From Ecdyonurus torrentis (lineage: Eukaryota; Arthropoda; Insecta; Ephemeroptera; Heptageniidae), in assembly GCA_949318235.1 (NCBI GenBank), contig OX439129.1:25291874-25355873 (forward strand): a stretch of DNA of 64,000 nt, in the 5' to 3' direction. Within the stretch, counting starts at the first letter, position 1. Every line of letters starts with the position of its first letter. A program made the translations under genes and the position numbers. Of the stretch, positions 10,971-27,247 are shown in pieces. The notes beneath the pieces were generated by a model. The model searched no databases, was not told where the DNA came from, and was given only the letters and a program-made list of their open reading frames with translations.

Positions 10971-11611
10971 TTTGCTTTCACTTCTGAATTAATAAAAAAA
11001 AAATCGATAGTTTTTTGTGTGTGTTTAAAGATTTGACTTTTAAATTTTCTTTTAACGTGTTTTTTTCCCCTCGAGATCTCGTGAAATGAATTGTTTTTTC
11101 ATTGTTGCAATATTCTCTAGAATTTACAACATACAATTTTAGAATGGACCACTTGCAATGAACGAACTATTTAAAATAAATTTGAATATTATTTTCTGTA
11201 AGAATGCATTTCTTACGGAAAAATTGTTTTCACTTACACGTTGCAAGTGATCCAATAATCCATCTTATAGACATTTTTTTATTATTATTATTTCCTCTAT
11301 ATTATGCACTTATATGGCATAAATGTAAAATAATAATAATATTATAATCAAGACAGTGTAATGTAGAATAAAGGACAATCTTTGTTAAAACAAAAAGGTG
11401 TATATTGTATTTATTTAATTTAGGTTTTGATTGCCTACAATTGATACGTTGATATGTTGATAAATACTGAAAATGAACTTACATAATTATTACGTATTTA
11501 TTTTTTTGTCTGTGTGTATATATTTTGTCGATTAAAAAAATGGTTTGAAATAACAAAATAAATGTACGCCATTACCAAGAATTTGTGTAATATTGAATAA
11601 TAAAGAAACAA

Positions 11612-11737
11612 CTATTTTAAGGCCGACTTAAAGTGATTTCGATCACATCCGCTTCCGTTTCTACGTACTACGCATGCGCAGTAAGGTTAAATGGGCGAGG
11701 ATGTGAGTAAAATTGCCTAAAATCGGCCTCAAAATAG
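11612..11737. mobile_element. Short inverted-repeat element (about 126 bp)
   Basis: The left end CTATTTTAAGGCCGA and right end TCGGCCTCAAAATAG are inverted copies with one mismatch, and a second inner pair (TCACATCC / GGATGTGA) also mirrors. The GC-rich centre contains GCATGCGCAG. It is a MITE-like element lying 5' of the 119-residue gene. Confidence 0.6.
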
Positions 11738-11956
11738 ATGCTTCTTCATTAATCAATTTTATTGTAATTTGACGTTGCTTGTTCTGTAAAAACTTGGGAC
11801 GTATTAAAATACAAAAACTTTTCAACTGAAGGACGTTTATTTTTTTATGTGATAACATGTTTACTTATTTAATAAGAATAACCAGAACACAAACACACAC
11901 AAATACACATTTATATTAAAATAAGGAAAAAATAAGTTATGTAAAGCCATAAAAAG

Positions 11957-11959
<3 letters not shown>

Positions 11960-12051
<92 letters not shown>
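11960..12051. repeat. (GA)n microsatellite
   Basis: About 92 bp of uninterrupted GA repeat; frames across it are artefacts. Confidence 0.95.
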
Positions 12052-12055
<4 letters not shown>

Positions 12056-12537
12056 CGAAATGATATGTGGTAGTTTGGAATTGCTTCTTAAAGTGAGCAA
12101 ATATTTGTCCCGCCGTATGAGTTTTGTAACTTAAATAAAGTCAAATTTATTTTTCAGAAATAAATTTATTATTATATCCTTCTTCTTTTTTTTTTTTTTT
12201 TTTAAATAATAAAATACTATAAGTAATTTCTTTTCAAAGTCATTGAAAAGTGAAAACAATCCTATCTTTTTTACGCTTCAATAACTGAGTGTTTGATTAT
12301 AAATAATATTACCACTTCTTGGTTCTCAACTTCTTTGTTTCAAGATAAATCGTTTTACTATTTTTTATCCTTTGACTTTAAACGTGAAAGCCGTGTTTAG
12401 CCGTAAAAAAGACAAAAGAATTGTATCATTTTATATTTGAATAAAAAAAATTGTTATAACCAGCCTTTATATTATGTATTACGTTATATGTGTGTGTGTA
12501 TATATATAATATACGAGTATTATTGTGTGTGCGTATG

Positions 12538-12565
12538 AGAAAGAGAGAAAGAGAGAAAGAGAGAG

Positions 12566-12619
<54 letters not shown>

Positions 12620-12621
12620 GG
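12538..12621. repeat. Imperfect (GA)n with terminal G tract
   Basis: GA units interrupted by AAGA and TAGA variants, then 13-14 consecutive G at about 12608-12621. Confidence 0.9.
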
Positions 12622-13054
12622 AAGCAAAATATTCACGCTGCTTTCGTTTTTTGTGACACTCTTATTAGAATTCAAGTAATGCAGAAAAAAACCTTTTGAA
12701 TAGATTTTCATATAAACTTTGTGAAATTTAATCCATCCAATAATAAAGTGTTATAGGAAAATGTTGTAAAAAGTCTACACTATTGTACTGCATGCTACGC
12801 TGTTTCTTGTTTATTTCAGATCTTTTTATGAATATTGTATCTTCATAGAAAAATACGTTATGTAAGAATTTAAGTAGTGTGACACCAATCCCAAAAGCTG
12901 CAATCTTTAGTTATTCTAATCATTTTAGTTTTTCTTAAATTGTCATAGCAGTTGAAACATATTTAATTTTATAATCGAATTATTGTTTCATTCATAGTAT
13001 AAAGAATATTTTTGATTTTTTAAAGGTGTCAAAAAACTAGACGTAATATATGTA

Positions 13055-13062
<8 letters not shown>

Positions 13063-13139
<77 letters not shown>
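13063..13139. repeat. (TA)n microsatellite
   Basis: About 77 bp of TA repeat. Confidence 0.95.
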
Positions 13140-13142
<3 letters not shown>

Positions 13143-14080
13143 ATACAATACAACTATACTTTTCATGAGATAGTTTTTGTTGCTTTTCCAAAGTGTCTTT
13201 AAAATGTTAGGTCTGTGTATAATATAGATATTTTAGAGAAATATGACGGCAAAAGTGGTGGAGACAGCTGTGTCAAAATGCTCATGTGGAAATATAAACG
13301 AGTGAATTTCAACTGAAATTTGATTTGACTTATAAGTCAGTATACGCATAGGGTATGTAAATTTAGTGCCCATATGTATAAAATATATATATCTCCTTTG
13401 TACATATAAATTTTTCATCGTATTAATGGGTAATAAATTATAAGACCAGTGCACATGAGTTTAACAACTAATATATGAAAATTAAGGATCTAAGGAATGT
13501 GTAATTTTTTAAAAATATATATATTATGTACTTTTACTTTAAATGTAGCATTTGAGCTATATATTATGTTACCATTTCACAAATCATATTTATTTCATCT
13601 ATACTTTTTATCATTATGTTAAGAAGTTTTGTAATAACTTTCCAGTAAGCAGTTTTTAAAATGGACTTACTTCAATAGCTTACGTAAATTCAATGTAGAA
13701 TGTTGCGTTCATTGTGAAAGTTTCTTTATAGATAAGCTCTATTTTTATTCAAATTTGATAGTATAAGTTGACAGATGCTGTGTGGTGTGGGTGGTAAAAT
13801 ATTATTATTATATTAAACGTTTACAATATCTATCAGTTATATTATACACTTATATAATATACAGGCTGTTAAAAAAAAGTTAACTTGTCAATATGCAAAA
13901 TTATATTATAATAAATGCACCTTGCACTTTATGTAGCAATATAATTTTACTCTTCAAAATAGGTGATTTCTATTTCCACATGGTCGTCTGATACTCTTTA
14001 CATATACTTAACTTGTCAAAGTACTCTATAGTATGAACTTTTATAAAATGAAAACAAAGTTAAATAATATAATCACAATC

Positions 14081-14114
<34 letters not shown>

Positions 14115-14769
14115 CTGAACACAATACAATATAATACCTCATATAGTACTGTATAATATGTAATATTAAATATGAAATATATAAATAGTAATTTTAAATT
14201 TGAGTTTGCATCACCAATTCAAATTCATAAACGTTGTATTCTCTTTAAAGTAATTTTACTTCCAGCATAAAAAATAATATATATTTGAAGCTCTTGATCT
14301 CTGAGAAATTTTTCTTCGTACAAAAATTAGTCAATTTAGTTTAAGAAAAACGGAATATATTTTTCTTGTTCTAAATTTTTTCCAGTTGTTTAATATTTGA
14401 TTATATGTCTTATAACAGCAATCTGTATTTTGTTTATTTATTTAAAAAAGTGCAAAAAACATAATGAGTAGTTGACGAGAACAGTGCTTAATTATAGAAA
14501 TAATTATTGTTCTTAACTACCAAAGGCTACTACACTATTATATTTTATGATAATGCAACATCAATACCCATAATAATGTTTATTTGTGTCTAATAACAGA
14601 TAAGAAGAAAAATACTTAATAATAATTTGATAATATATTTAAAGTAACAAGTAAACTGCTCTGTTAAACGTCCATATTTTTCTCTCAAACATTATAAAAA
14701 TATTCCATATATCTTACTAAAATAATATGATAACATGAAACATTTTAATAACAAGAAAGAAAGAAAAAG

Positions 14770-15108
14770 CTACTGGTGAGTATCTTGTAGTACGTGTTCT
14801 CTAAAGCAAAGTGACATATTACAAGAAATGTATGTCTTGTAACTTAACTTGGGTTTATTCAAGGTCCATATAATAAAGAGGTTGAGCGCAGCATAAAAAT
14901 CGCGCATTCGATTTCGTTTTACGATGGATTGTACAGTACTTGGTTCTAAGCAAATACAATGCCGTTCATCAGCTACGTCACTGATTTGGTGAACAAAGTT
15001 GCAAGTGATGATATGACGTCTTTGGTGAATTCCTTTAAGCTGCCTTCCCGGAGCATCTAACCTCTTATATGGGCCTTGGGGTTTATTCACGTCAGGAACA
15101 TTTCCAGC
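14770..15108 (-). CDS. Candidate coding exon, unknown product
   Basis: The minus-strand frame is open from an ATG at 15132 to a TAG at 14770 (120 codons), with composition richer and codon-like compared with its flanks. A good acceptor (TTATTTTCATCAACATACACAG) ends at 15109, so the coding start may be a splice site rather than the ATG. Residues include NVPDVNKPQGPYKRLDAPGR, RRHIITCNFVHQISDVADER and VKRNRMRDFYAALNLF. I recognise no domain. It could be a last exon of a host gene or a piece of an unrecognised transposable element. No upstream exon could be assigned. Confidence 0.35.
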   Translation of the reverse strand, partial: AGNVPDVNKPQGPYKRLDAPGRQLKGIHQRRHIITCNFVHQISDVADERHCICLEPSTVQSIVKRNRMRDFYAALNLFIIWTLNKPKLSYKTYISCNMSLCFREHVLQDTHQ

Positions 15109-15249
15109 TGTGTATGTTGATGAAAATAACATGTAACTCCCATTACAACGTCATAATTTTGTTCACATTTAGTTTAACAGATATAATAAAAACAGTGACA
15201 ACACCGAGGCATGGAATAGAGACAGAAAGTGTGAGTGTGTGTTTGTGTG

Positions 15250-15251
<2 letters not shown>

Positions 15252-15318
<67 letters not shown>
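15252..15318. repeat. (GA)n microsatellite
   Basis: About 65 bp of GA repeat, preceded by short GT repeats. Confidence 0.95.
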
Positions 15319-15322
<4 letters not shown>

Positions 15323-16287
15323 TTAGATATCACTTAAAAAGCACACAAACAATAAAAATATGAAAGAAGAAGAAGAAAATATAAGGAAAATCTTCACATT
15401 TTAAATAAAATATACAATAAAAAATTACGGTAACATTAATTTTCAATAGCATGCATAAATTAATAAATCTTAGTAAACGAATGTAAAATATTATGTTGGA
15501 CTTGGATAGCGCTAACAAACATAAATTTCTGTTTAAAAAATAGACAATATTGAAAATGGCAAGAGAAATCAGAGTAAATGTTTTTGAAAGATTAGTTTTC
15601 ATAATTAAATTTATAATGTACTGAATTTTTAATAGGTACATAAATCAAGAAGTATGGTAATTTCATTCTAGTATTAAATTACGTGCACTCAATGTTTTCA
15701 AGGCTTAGATTTGAAGTTAATAGATTCATATCTTTTTCTTTTTTAAAACTGACAATGTATAATATATGTATTGCACATGACTGTGATAATATATTTTTAC
15801 CAAAATATAAATCAAGTGCGACTTTTTATCATAAGAATATCATTTCAAATTTGGCGCAAATTTTGGAATGGTAAATTTATCACAATAACACGTGTACAAT
15901 GTGTAATATAACAGTAATAAAATACAATGTCAAACTTTCTCAAAAATAACATGAAACAAAGTATACTATTAATACGATCCCCATTCACAAGAAAATATAA
16001 TTTATGCACTTTCATACACGTAATATGAAAAGTCAGTATATTATTATGTTCTACATTCTCGTCGTTTCACCTAAGAATTTCAATAAGTGTTTTCCTGCTT
16101 TTTATGCTCTCTGCATTCGCTGATACACATTATCTAGAAGTGTGTTCTCTTTTTTTCTTCTGAATTATTAATGTAGTTTATTTTGACTTGTCACCAAATT
16201 TTTGTTTAAGTTTTAAAATGTCTTTAAAATATATACAAATATACATATTTATAACATTGGATTAAAAAGTGCTAAAAAGTAAAAGAA
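15319..16287. other. AT-rich sequence, no gene seen
   Basis: Nothing recognisable on either strand; open frames here (for example 15330-15641) have the low-complexity F/I/L/N/K composition expected of AT-rich noncoding DNA. Confidence 0.6.
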
Positions 16288-16291
16288 TTAA

Positions 16292-16629
16292 AGGAACAGA
16301 CCAGAGAAAAACATAAGCATTTATATCACAAAACACGTGATGGGATTTACATAAATAACTTTAGTTTGTCTCAAAACCCAACAGTAGCCCCGTAGTAGTG
16401 ATCAGAAAATTTGATTTATGCAACCCGCACAACTTTTTCATACTAATTTTAGCATGTTTCTGACGTCATAAACATGAATTTTCACGCAAATTGCATACTT
16501 TAAATTTTTTTCACTCTCTCTCGTGGGGCTACATTAACGTTCTGGTAAAAATTGTCATCAGTTTTGAAGATCGCATTTCGTGTTTATTCATTAAAAAGCA
16601 TATAATGTTGTTTTATGTGGTCTATGGCT
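16292..16629. mobile_element. TTAA-flanked MITE, family B copy 1
   Basis: 338 bp between TTAA at 16288-16291 and 16630-16633. It matches 24794-25129 over its whole length: CATAAGCATTTATATCACAA, TTTAGTTTGTCTCAAAAC, GTAGTAGTGATCAGAAA, AAAATTGTCATCAGTTTTGA and ATGTGGTCTATGGCTT. The terminal inverted repeat is visible best in copy 2 (AGTCATAGACCA / TGGTCTATGGCTT). Noncoding; piggyBac-type target. Confidence 0.8.
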
Positions 16630-16633
16630 TTAA

Positions 16634-20284
<3,651 letters not shown>

Positions 20285-20330
<46 letters not shown>
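20285..20330. repeat. (CT)n microsatellite
   Basis: About 46 bp of CT repeat. Confidence 0.95.
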
Positions 20331-20338
<8 letters not shown>

Positions 20339-20929
20339 TGTTGTTTGTTTGTTTTTTTACTAATTTTGAGTTTATAAATTTTATAAATTTTGAGTATGTG
20401 TAAATTATGTCTCTTTGTTTTCAAATATAGTAAAATACTAAAGTTTGTATGACTATAAATAAAAAATTAGTTTTAATTTTTTGTTGGTTATTTATAATGA
20501 AAACTGTAATAAGTTTCTTATTTGTTACACATTATATAAAAAATAAGCTTATAAACACAGAAAAGTAAACAATAAATAAAATTAAGACTTCTAGATTTTG
20601 TAATACTATAATACTGTATCCATAATATACGATAGTTTATTAAAAAGGTTGCAATATTTTAAATTATCAGCCTGCTAAAAATTTTAAAGCCCAACAAAGA
20701 AAGCAACAATTTCTCTCCCCTCCCTTGTTGTGGTTTTTGTAACTTTATAAACTTTTGTAATCAAATTTTATGGTAACTTTTAAATTTGAAGAATTTTATC
20801 ATGATATCAAAAATTCTATTATTAGTAAAAAATATCTTACAATAACTTTTTTTTCTGGTTTAACATAATCAATTATAACTAAATAAAATATAAATGCATA
20901 ATATATAATACATCTTTGACGCCATGGTG

Positions 20930-21393
20930 TGGTGTGGTGACTAAGGACTTATAATTTCCAGTAACTTGGTTATGAGCTGTGGCTTTACCAGAGACCATAG
21001 ATCCGAAACACCGCAGTCTTCTGAGCTCCTAATACCAGATTTGCACTGCTTGGAGCTTGGACCACCTTATAGGTAACAACGGCAGTATTCATTAAAATAT
21101 AATACAACCGAGCGGTGGTACCGAAATGAAATGAAGAACTTGCAATTTTAGTGTTGCATTGCAGTCTATAGTTGTGCAAGTTATTCATTTCATTTCGGTA
21201 CATATACTGTAAATTGCCTGGCCTGTTTCTACCTCGCAATGGACATGCATAGGCTGAGACATCACCGCATGCACCATTTGACCATAAAGAACAGTCAGTT
21301 CAGTATACACAAACATACATATACGAGCCTGGTAAAGAACGCTAATCTCCCGCGTTGCTGACATGCACGCTATAGTAACTGCGCTACAACAAA
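20930..21393 (-). mobile_element. Possible tRNA-derived SINE-like region
   Basis: On the minus strand the segment begins near 21393 with TGTAGCGCAGTTACTATAGC, close to a tRNA A-box (TRGCNNAGY). It is followed by a GCAACGCGGGAGATTAGCG stretch resembling an anticodon/T-arm portion, though the B-box is degenerate. The segment is richer than its surroundings and shows no gene structure; an 84-codon frame at 20985-21239 is not supported by splice sites. Boundaries are uncertain. A strong hairpin is embedded at 21118-21201. Confidence 0.35.
21118..21201. repeat. Compact hairpin, about 28-bp stem
   Basis: GTACCGAAATGAAATGAA.AACTTGCA on the left arm is mirrored by TGCAAGTT.TTCATTTCATTTC on the right (one mismatch over about 25 bp), with a loop of roughly 26-30 bases. 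Size and shape resemble either a tiny palindromic element or a microRNA-type precursor; sequence alone does not decide. Confidence 0.7.
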
Positions 21394-22974
21394 AGAAACA
21401 CGACTAAAATGTTTTGAATATGCATAATAAGTATTATTAAATCTTTTATAATTCAAATATTTCACTTCTATTTACATTTGTGAATGTTAGGAGTAAATGA
21501 GATAATTCTTTGCCAAGCAAAGTATGTTTTATAAATTGATAACTATTGCAATATAATATATTTGATAAATAAAGTTACGCGTGAAAGAAGTTTTTAGTTT
21601 GAAGCCGATCTGTATTCATTGTTAGTTTATGGTAATAGAGAGAGGCTCAAACTGCAGACATCGTATAATATGCTAAATGAAATCATTTAAATTTATTTTG
21701 ATACTGAAGCAAAATACAAATATATTTATATCACAAAGTTTTATTGAATAAATAGTAACAATTTTTCATTTTTTCATCGTTGCCATTGTTACAGTAAAAA
21801 TATTAAGTTACAATTATTATTCACGAATCCTTGATTTATCCCTGGTTTTACCATTGTAATATTTTCAACGTGCAATAACTTCTTTACGTATAAATGTCAT
21901 GCTTTTCAATGTAGATTCCAGATTGCATGCAAACAAAATTTTAATTGATTTCACATGGAAAATTATTACGTGTGAATTTACCATTGAAAACATACAAGGA
22001 ATAATCGTGTTTGTAATTTTTATTGTTTATAATGACTTAAATTTATTTAAATTGTCATTTTTTTTCCATATTGAAGTTAAATTTCCAAAATTGTAGCAAA
22101 GTTTACTAAAATATATGTGACTATGAAAATCGTTCCTAGCTCATTAATGAAAACACAGCTCTATCTCATTTTCCTTTGTGAACTATACTGCCTGTTTGTA
22201 TGCTTATATAACTAATAATTCTGTAATAAGCACCTACAAAACCAGTGTCTGTGTATATATCATTCAAAATACTATTAAACAACCTGGCTTATTTTATATT
22301 TATTTATATACCATGTTTGTACTACATCTATAAAGCCGATTTCTATACAAACAAAAAGATTATTACATGAAACACGTTACAAAGACACTTCACATGAATG
22401 TTAAGACTTATCTGTAGTGTATAACAGTATATAGCAAAATTGTGATATAATTTACTTTGAATAATATTAGCTGACAATAAAAAAAAGAGAGAGAGAGAGA
22501 GACGCCTAACTTTTGAAATTCTAATTTCATACTAAATGCTAAATTTGTAACTTGTAAGAATAACTTTTAATTATAAATTATATTTTTTCATTATTATTAT
22601 TATTTTAATTTTGTATGTCTACAAATTGTTTGTTATACACTTTAAACTATCTATAGTTCTATACTAATGCTATTAATTTCTCATTTTGTATAGACTACGT
22701 ATATATCATAGTAAATGAAATTATTAAGCATTAACCATACATTAATCGTAATTGAATTTCGTATATCTATGTGCTTATACAGTATTATTATAGTACACCA
22801 TTATATCATTAATTGTATATAAATGTGTAATGAAACAACAAGTTCCTATATACTCTCAAATTGGCGATCAAAACTGATGAATAATTATATTTAACGTCAT
22901 ATTTTGTTTGTCTGTTTTACAGTTATTGTATATAATATTATAGTCAACCTTTTTAGTATTCTTTAAATATACAG
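21394..22974. other. AT-rich sequence, no gene seen
   Basis: Only a short GA run (22488-22502) and AT-rich sequence. No exon was recognised up to the candidate at 22975. Confidence 0.6.
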
Positions 22975-23005
22975 CTGATGATGTCAGGAAGAAGGAAGAC
23001 TTAAC
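22975..23005 (+). CDS. Candidate internal micro-exon (31 nt)
   Basis: A TTTAAATATACAG acceptor and a GTAAGTATAG donor bracket 31 bases. Only one frame is open and reads DDVRKKEDL, a charged peptide. Small exons are normal in the two better-supported genes of this window. No partner exons were found, so this may be chance. Confidence 0.25.
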
Positions 23006-24789
23006 GTAAGTATAGTTTGCAATAATTGACACAATGATCATATCGTCTATAGCTTTGTCTATAATCTCATCACATTTACAAGATTTGTATTTTTAGATGA
23101 TGACTTGTAAAGTATATTTTATATAATTCAATGTTATTTTAGAATTTTATCTTAAAAAAAAAAAAAAAAAAAAAAAAGACTCCGGGCCCTAGAGTGAGCC
23201 CACTAATATGTTTTTAATGCTTTTAATTAAATTTAAGTTTAAATATTATAAAAATATCTCTATAAACAACTTGACCATAAATGTATGTGATATAATATTG
23301 TATAATTTTAATTAAAATATTTATTCTACAGTGGCATTATTAAAAGTGCTTTCTTAGCATGCAAGTTTGACTATCATTTCTCAATGTCTATATTTTGTTT
23401 GTGGATGTTAAACTGTGCATATATACATTGTTTTGTATATTGGTTGTAGGAGAAACAAATGAATGTATAAACAATTTTGAATTTCACGATCTAATGTTTA
23501 CTTATTTGTTTTGCTGAATTATTAATGCTGTTCTCTACTCCTAAAATGTCGATCAACTTTGGTTATTTAAATGGAATGCACATATTTTGGTGGCAGAAAA
23601 CAGGATTTACGTATCAAGGTTTTATCAGGATTTATGGGTATCAGGGTATCAGGGTATTTAGGATTATCGTATCAGGATTTACGTATGTTTAGAATTTTGT
23701 ATCAATAGTAGTTATTAGCATTATTGAAAATATTTTATTTATTTATTTATTTGCATTAGTAAATTAGTTTTTGCATTATTAAATCATATGAATTATATAT
23801 GAATCATTAAAATGACCAATACTTAAATCATTACAAATTAAAACAACTCTAAAAAATTTCTAAAATTTTCTAAATCTTTTCCAGACATTGTTTGAACAAG
23901 TTGAATTACAAAAGAATGATTGAATGCTTAACAATTGTACAATGCAAGATAACATTTGTGCTGTGAAAGCATAAATTATATTCTGAAGAATAAATGTTGC
24001 TAAAAATAGGATAGCGTATACGTATATAATTATTACGAAATTCCGTGTGTGTATGAGACAAAATCCGGATATTTGAGTGAGTCTATGGCAATATTTTTAA
24101 AGTAAAGTTTATAAAGTAAACGCTTTTTTTAAAGTTATTTTAAATTTATTTCCAGTTGCAATGTAATAAGATTATTATATTATTTTTTATCTATGAGTAC
24201 ATCAATATTTTTCTATTTATACGTTGCCTGTAAAATGTATCTGACTTATTGACTTGATGCCAATAAATGATTGGATTAGATTTTAAAATTAAGTGATATT
24301 TTAAAAATACATTAGCACGAAGTGATGTGTAATTTATAAATACAGAACGTAGGAGTGATTGAGGTAGTAAGTTTCATTAATCGTGTCACAACAAGTTTAT
24401 GTTTGTATTGAGGTGAAGTAAAGTGCAATTTGGTCAAGCTTAACTTAAGTTGTATAACTTAAAGATCCTTAGTGTAACTTAATGAACCACAAGGGACACT
24501 AAATTCTTAAGTATAAAGTGGTAAATCACACGGTCATTAGACCACAAAGCAAAACTCTTGAGATAGCAACGTATTTGATTTACGGCTTCTTTGTTTTATA
24601 GCTTTTTTAATTAAACAGGTATATAGAGGTGTATATATGATATAAGATACTTTTCCCCATTAAATACAATCTGTTCACAATAATCTGTTCCTCCTAAGTA
24701 AATGTAGTTTATAGATTTTTTTTTTTATGTAGACTTTGTAATCAATCTTGTCGATAATACTCTATAGTTGACACTCTAATTTCTAATAC
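23006..24789. other. AT-rich sequence; degenerate GTATCAGGATTT repeat
   Basis: Poly-A at 23153-23178. At 23605-23690 the words TATCAGG and GGATTTACGTATCA recur several times, a short decayed tandem repeat. No gene seen. Confidence 0.5.
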
Positions 24790-24793
24790 TTAA

Positions 24794-25129
24794 AGTCATA
24801 GACCAAAAGAAAACATAAGCATTTATATCACAAAACACTTGATGGGACTTACATAAATAACTTTAGTTTGTCTCAAAACACAACTGTAGCTCCGTAGTAG
24901 TGATCAGAAATTTTCGATTTATGCAAGCCGCATAACATTTTTTACTAATTTTTGCATGTTTCTGATATCAGAAACATGAATAGTCACGCAAATTGTATAC
25001 TTTACAGTATTTTCACGCTCTCTCGTGTGGCTACCTTAACGTTCTTGTAAAAATTGTCATCAGTTTTGAAGATCCCATTTCGTATTTATTCATTAATAAA
25101 GCACATGTTGTTTTATGTGGTCTATGGCT
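24794..25129. mobile_element. TTAA-flanked MITE, family B copy 2
   Basis: Second copy of the 16292-16629 element in the same orientation, between TTAA at 24790-24793 and 25130-25133. Termini AGTCATAGACCA and TGGTCTATGGCTT are inverted. The two copies differ by scattered substitutions and small indels, so they are not a recent duplicate. Confidence 0.82.
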
Positions 25130-25680
25130 TTAAAGCTATAATAATTAAGGGCAACAGCACAGCTTTTTTTATTCTTTTTTTTACTTTCTTTTTGTTTTTT
25201 CTTCCTGTTTGAATTTATTTTTTCTCATTCTTGTAGCTTTAAGTTTTCAATAAGGCTTCACACTAACCTCACGTCCACAAACCATTGGTGTGTGTTAAGT
25301 AGTTTAAAAAGAAAATCAAGAAGAACAAAAATTTATTGACCCAACATAGCAACAACAAACTAAGTTCGTAAGAAATTTATATAAATAAAAGTTATAAAAA
25401 CAATAAAATCAAATTATTTTTACCAAAAACAAACTCCACAGCATTTTTATACCTCACTTAATAATATAAATAGGATTAAAAAAGAATGGATGAGATTTTC
25501 ATATTATTTTAATATTTAAATAATGAGTACAATAAAAAAAGAAGGTTTTTGAATAAATTTATATAAATTTCAACGCAGCTTATTATTCTCTGTCTCATGG
25601 ATTAACGATATTTCCCAGCTTTTGTGCTGTATTTTTTTACTATCTATCTACCTACCTATATAATATATACATATTATATG

Positions 25681-25686
<6 letters not shown>

Positions 25687-25765
<79 letters not shown>
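25687..25765. repeat. (TA)n microsatellite
   Basis: About 78 bp of TA repeat with degenerate TATAATATA flanks. Confidence 0.95.
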
Positions 25766-25767
<2 letters not shown>

Positions 25768-27144
25768 GTATATTCCTTCGAGTTTTAGTTTTAGTAAGAG
25801 CTGATACGTATGAATGTTGTATATTGAATACAGTGTATAGCTATTGCAGAGTTGATATTTATAATAACACCCCTATTGTATTAAATATGCAAATAAGTAT
25901 AATATAATAGTGAATGAATATTACGATCTGCATTATAAGTGATTGCATTATATAAAGTGTTGATTATATTATATTATACTTTACAAAGCAGAGTAATAAT
26001 AATGAGATATCTACTATACGTAAATAAAAAAAATGGCATATGCAGATATTGCATAATATAATTGTGGTTTTGTCGTTGAGAAGTTTGCATTTAAATTTGT
26101 ACTTCACACTGTATGAAAGTTTATGATTAATGACAAAAGGATGCAAGGTTAAAGTATATATTATGTGTCTAATAAGAAAGAAATCATTCTTGGCATATCC
26201 TATAAATTTATAACTGGTGACATAACTATATGATTTATTACGTTAAATAAGGTCAGTTTACTCGACTGTTACACCTATACTTTTTGCACTTAATATCATT
26301 ACATTTTACAATAACAACTCTTCTCATATAACTCGTCCATTTTCATTGCAATCATCATTATCTATTCTTGTCTTTAATGTTTTACTTAACGAGTAGAGAA
26401 CCGTAACAGAGAAGCGACAACTTCAGGTTCTCTACCGTACAGTACATTACCAAAAAGTAATATTTTTTGAGTACCATTTTTATACGTCCATTAAAATATA
26501 ATTTAAGTTCTCAATTAAATTAAGTATTTTAATTCCTCTAAAACTGCCACATTTAGAGTAATAACTATATAACTTTATTGAGGAGATATTAGGGATTGCC
26601 TACCCTTTTCATAAAACCTTTACAATATTTTTAATAACAAATTGAAAAAAAACTGTAAAGACGTTACAATAATGTAAAATACAGAATTAAAATAAAACTT
26701 GGCTGTTTTTGAAAAATTTCAATTTAAAAAATTAACTTGCTGAATTTTTGATAAATATCACGAATACAAAAAGTATAAAAAACACATCAAATATATATTA
26801 TTATTTTATGAATATAATAGCACACAAGAATTTAAATTTGCTCAAATTAGTAAAAAAAAAAAAAAAAAAATGAAGAAGTAGCTTTTTATTGGCATGACGT
26901 AGTAAGATAAAAAAATATATTATGAGTTCATACGACTTAAAGTTTGCTTTTATTTAGCGTTTTTTTTTTTTTTGTTTTTTTTTTTGTTTTTTGCATTTTA
27001 TATGTATTTATATAATGTTTATAATTATTGTTTTGCTTTGCACGTTGAAATTAAATTTTATCATTCTCGTTGAGAGAGTAATGTTTACATTGTTATATTG
27101 TATTTATACGGTAAAGTGTCTGAAAGCTAACGTAAGTGTATTTG

Positions 27145-27247
<103 letters not shown>

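Larger units (their letters stand above)
12052..14760. other. AT-rich sequence with simple repeats, no gene seen
   Basis: Holds imperfect (GA)n ending in a G run (12538-12621), (TA)n (13063-13139) and poly-A (14084-14111). No splice-bounded exon was recognised between them. Confidence 0.6.

Noticed and set aside
11665..11690. NRF1-like GCATGCGC motif as promoter of the 119-residue gene
   Set aside because: The motif is the core of an inverted-repeat element (11612-11737), so its presence is explained by the element.
24358..24380. TGAGGTAGTAAGTTT, close to the let-7 microRNA start
   Set aside because: No complementary arm within about 80 bases on either side, so no precursor hairpin can form.
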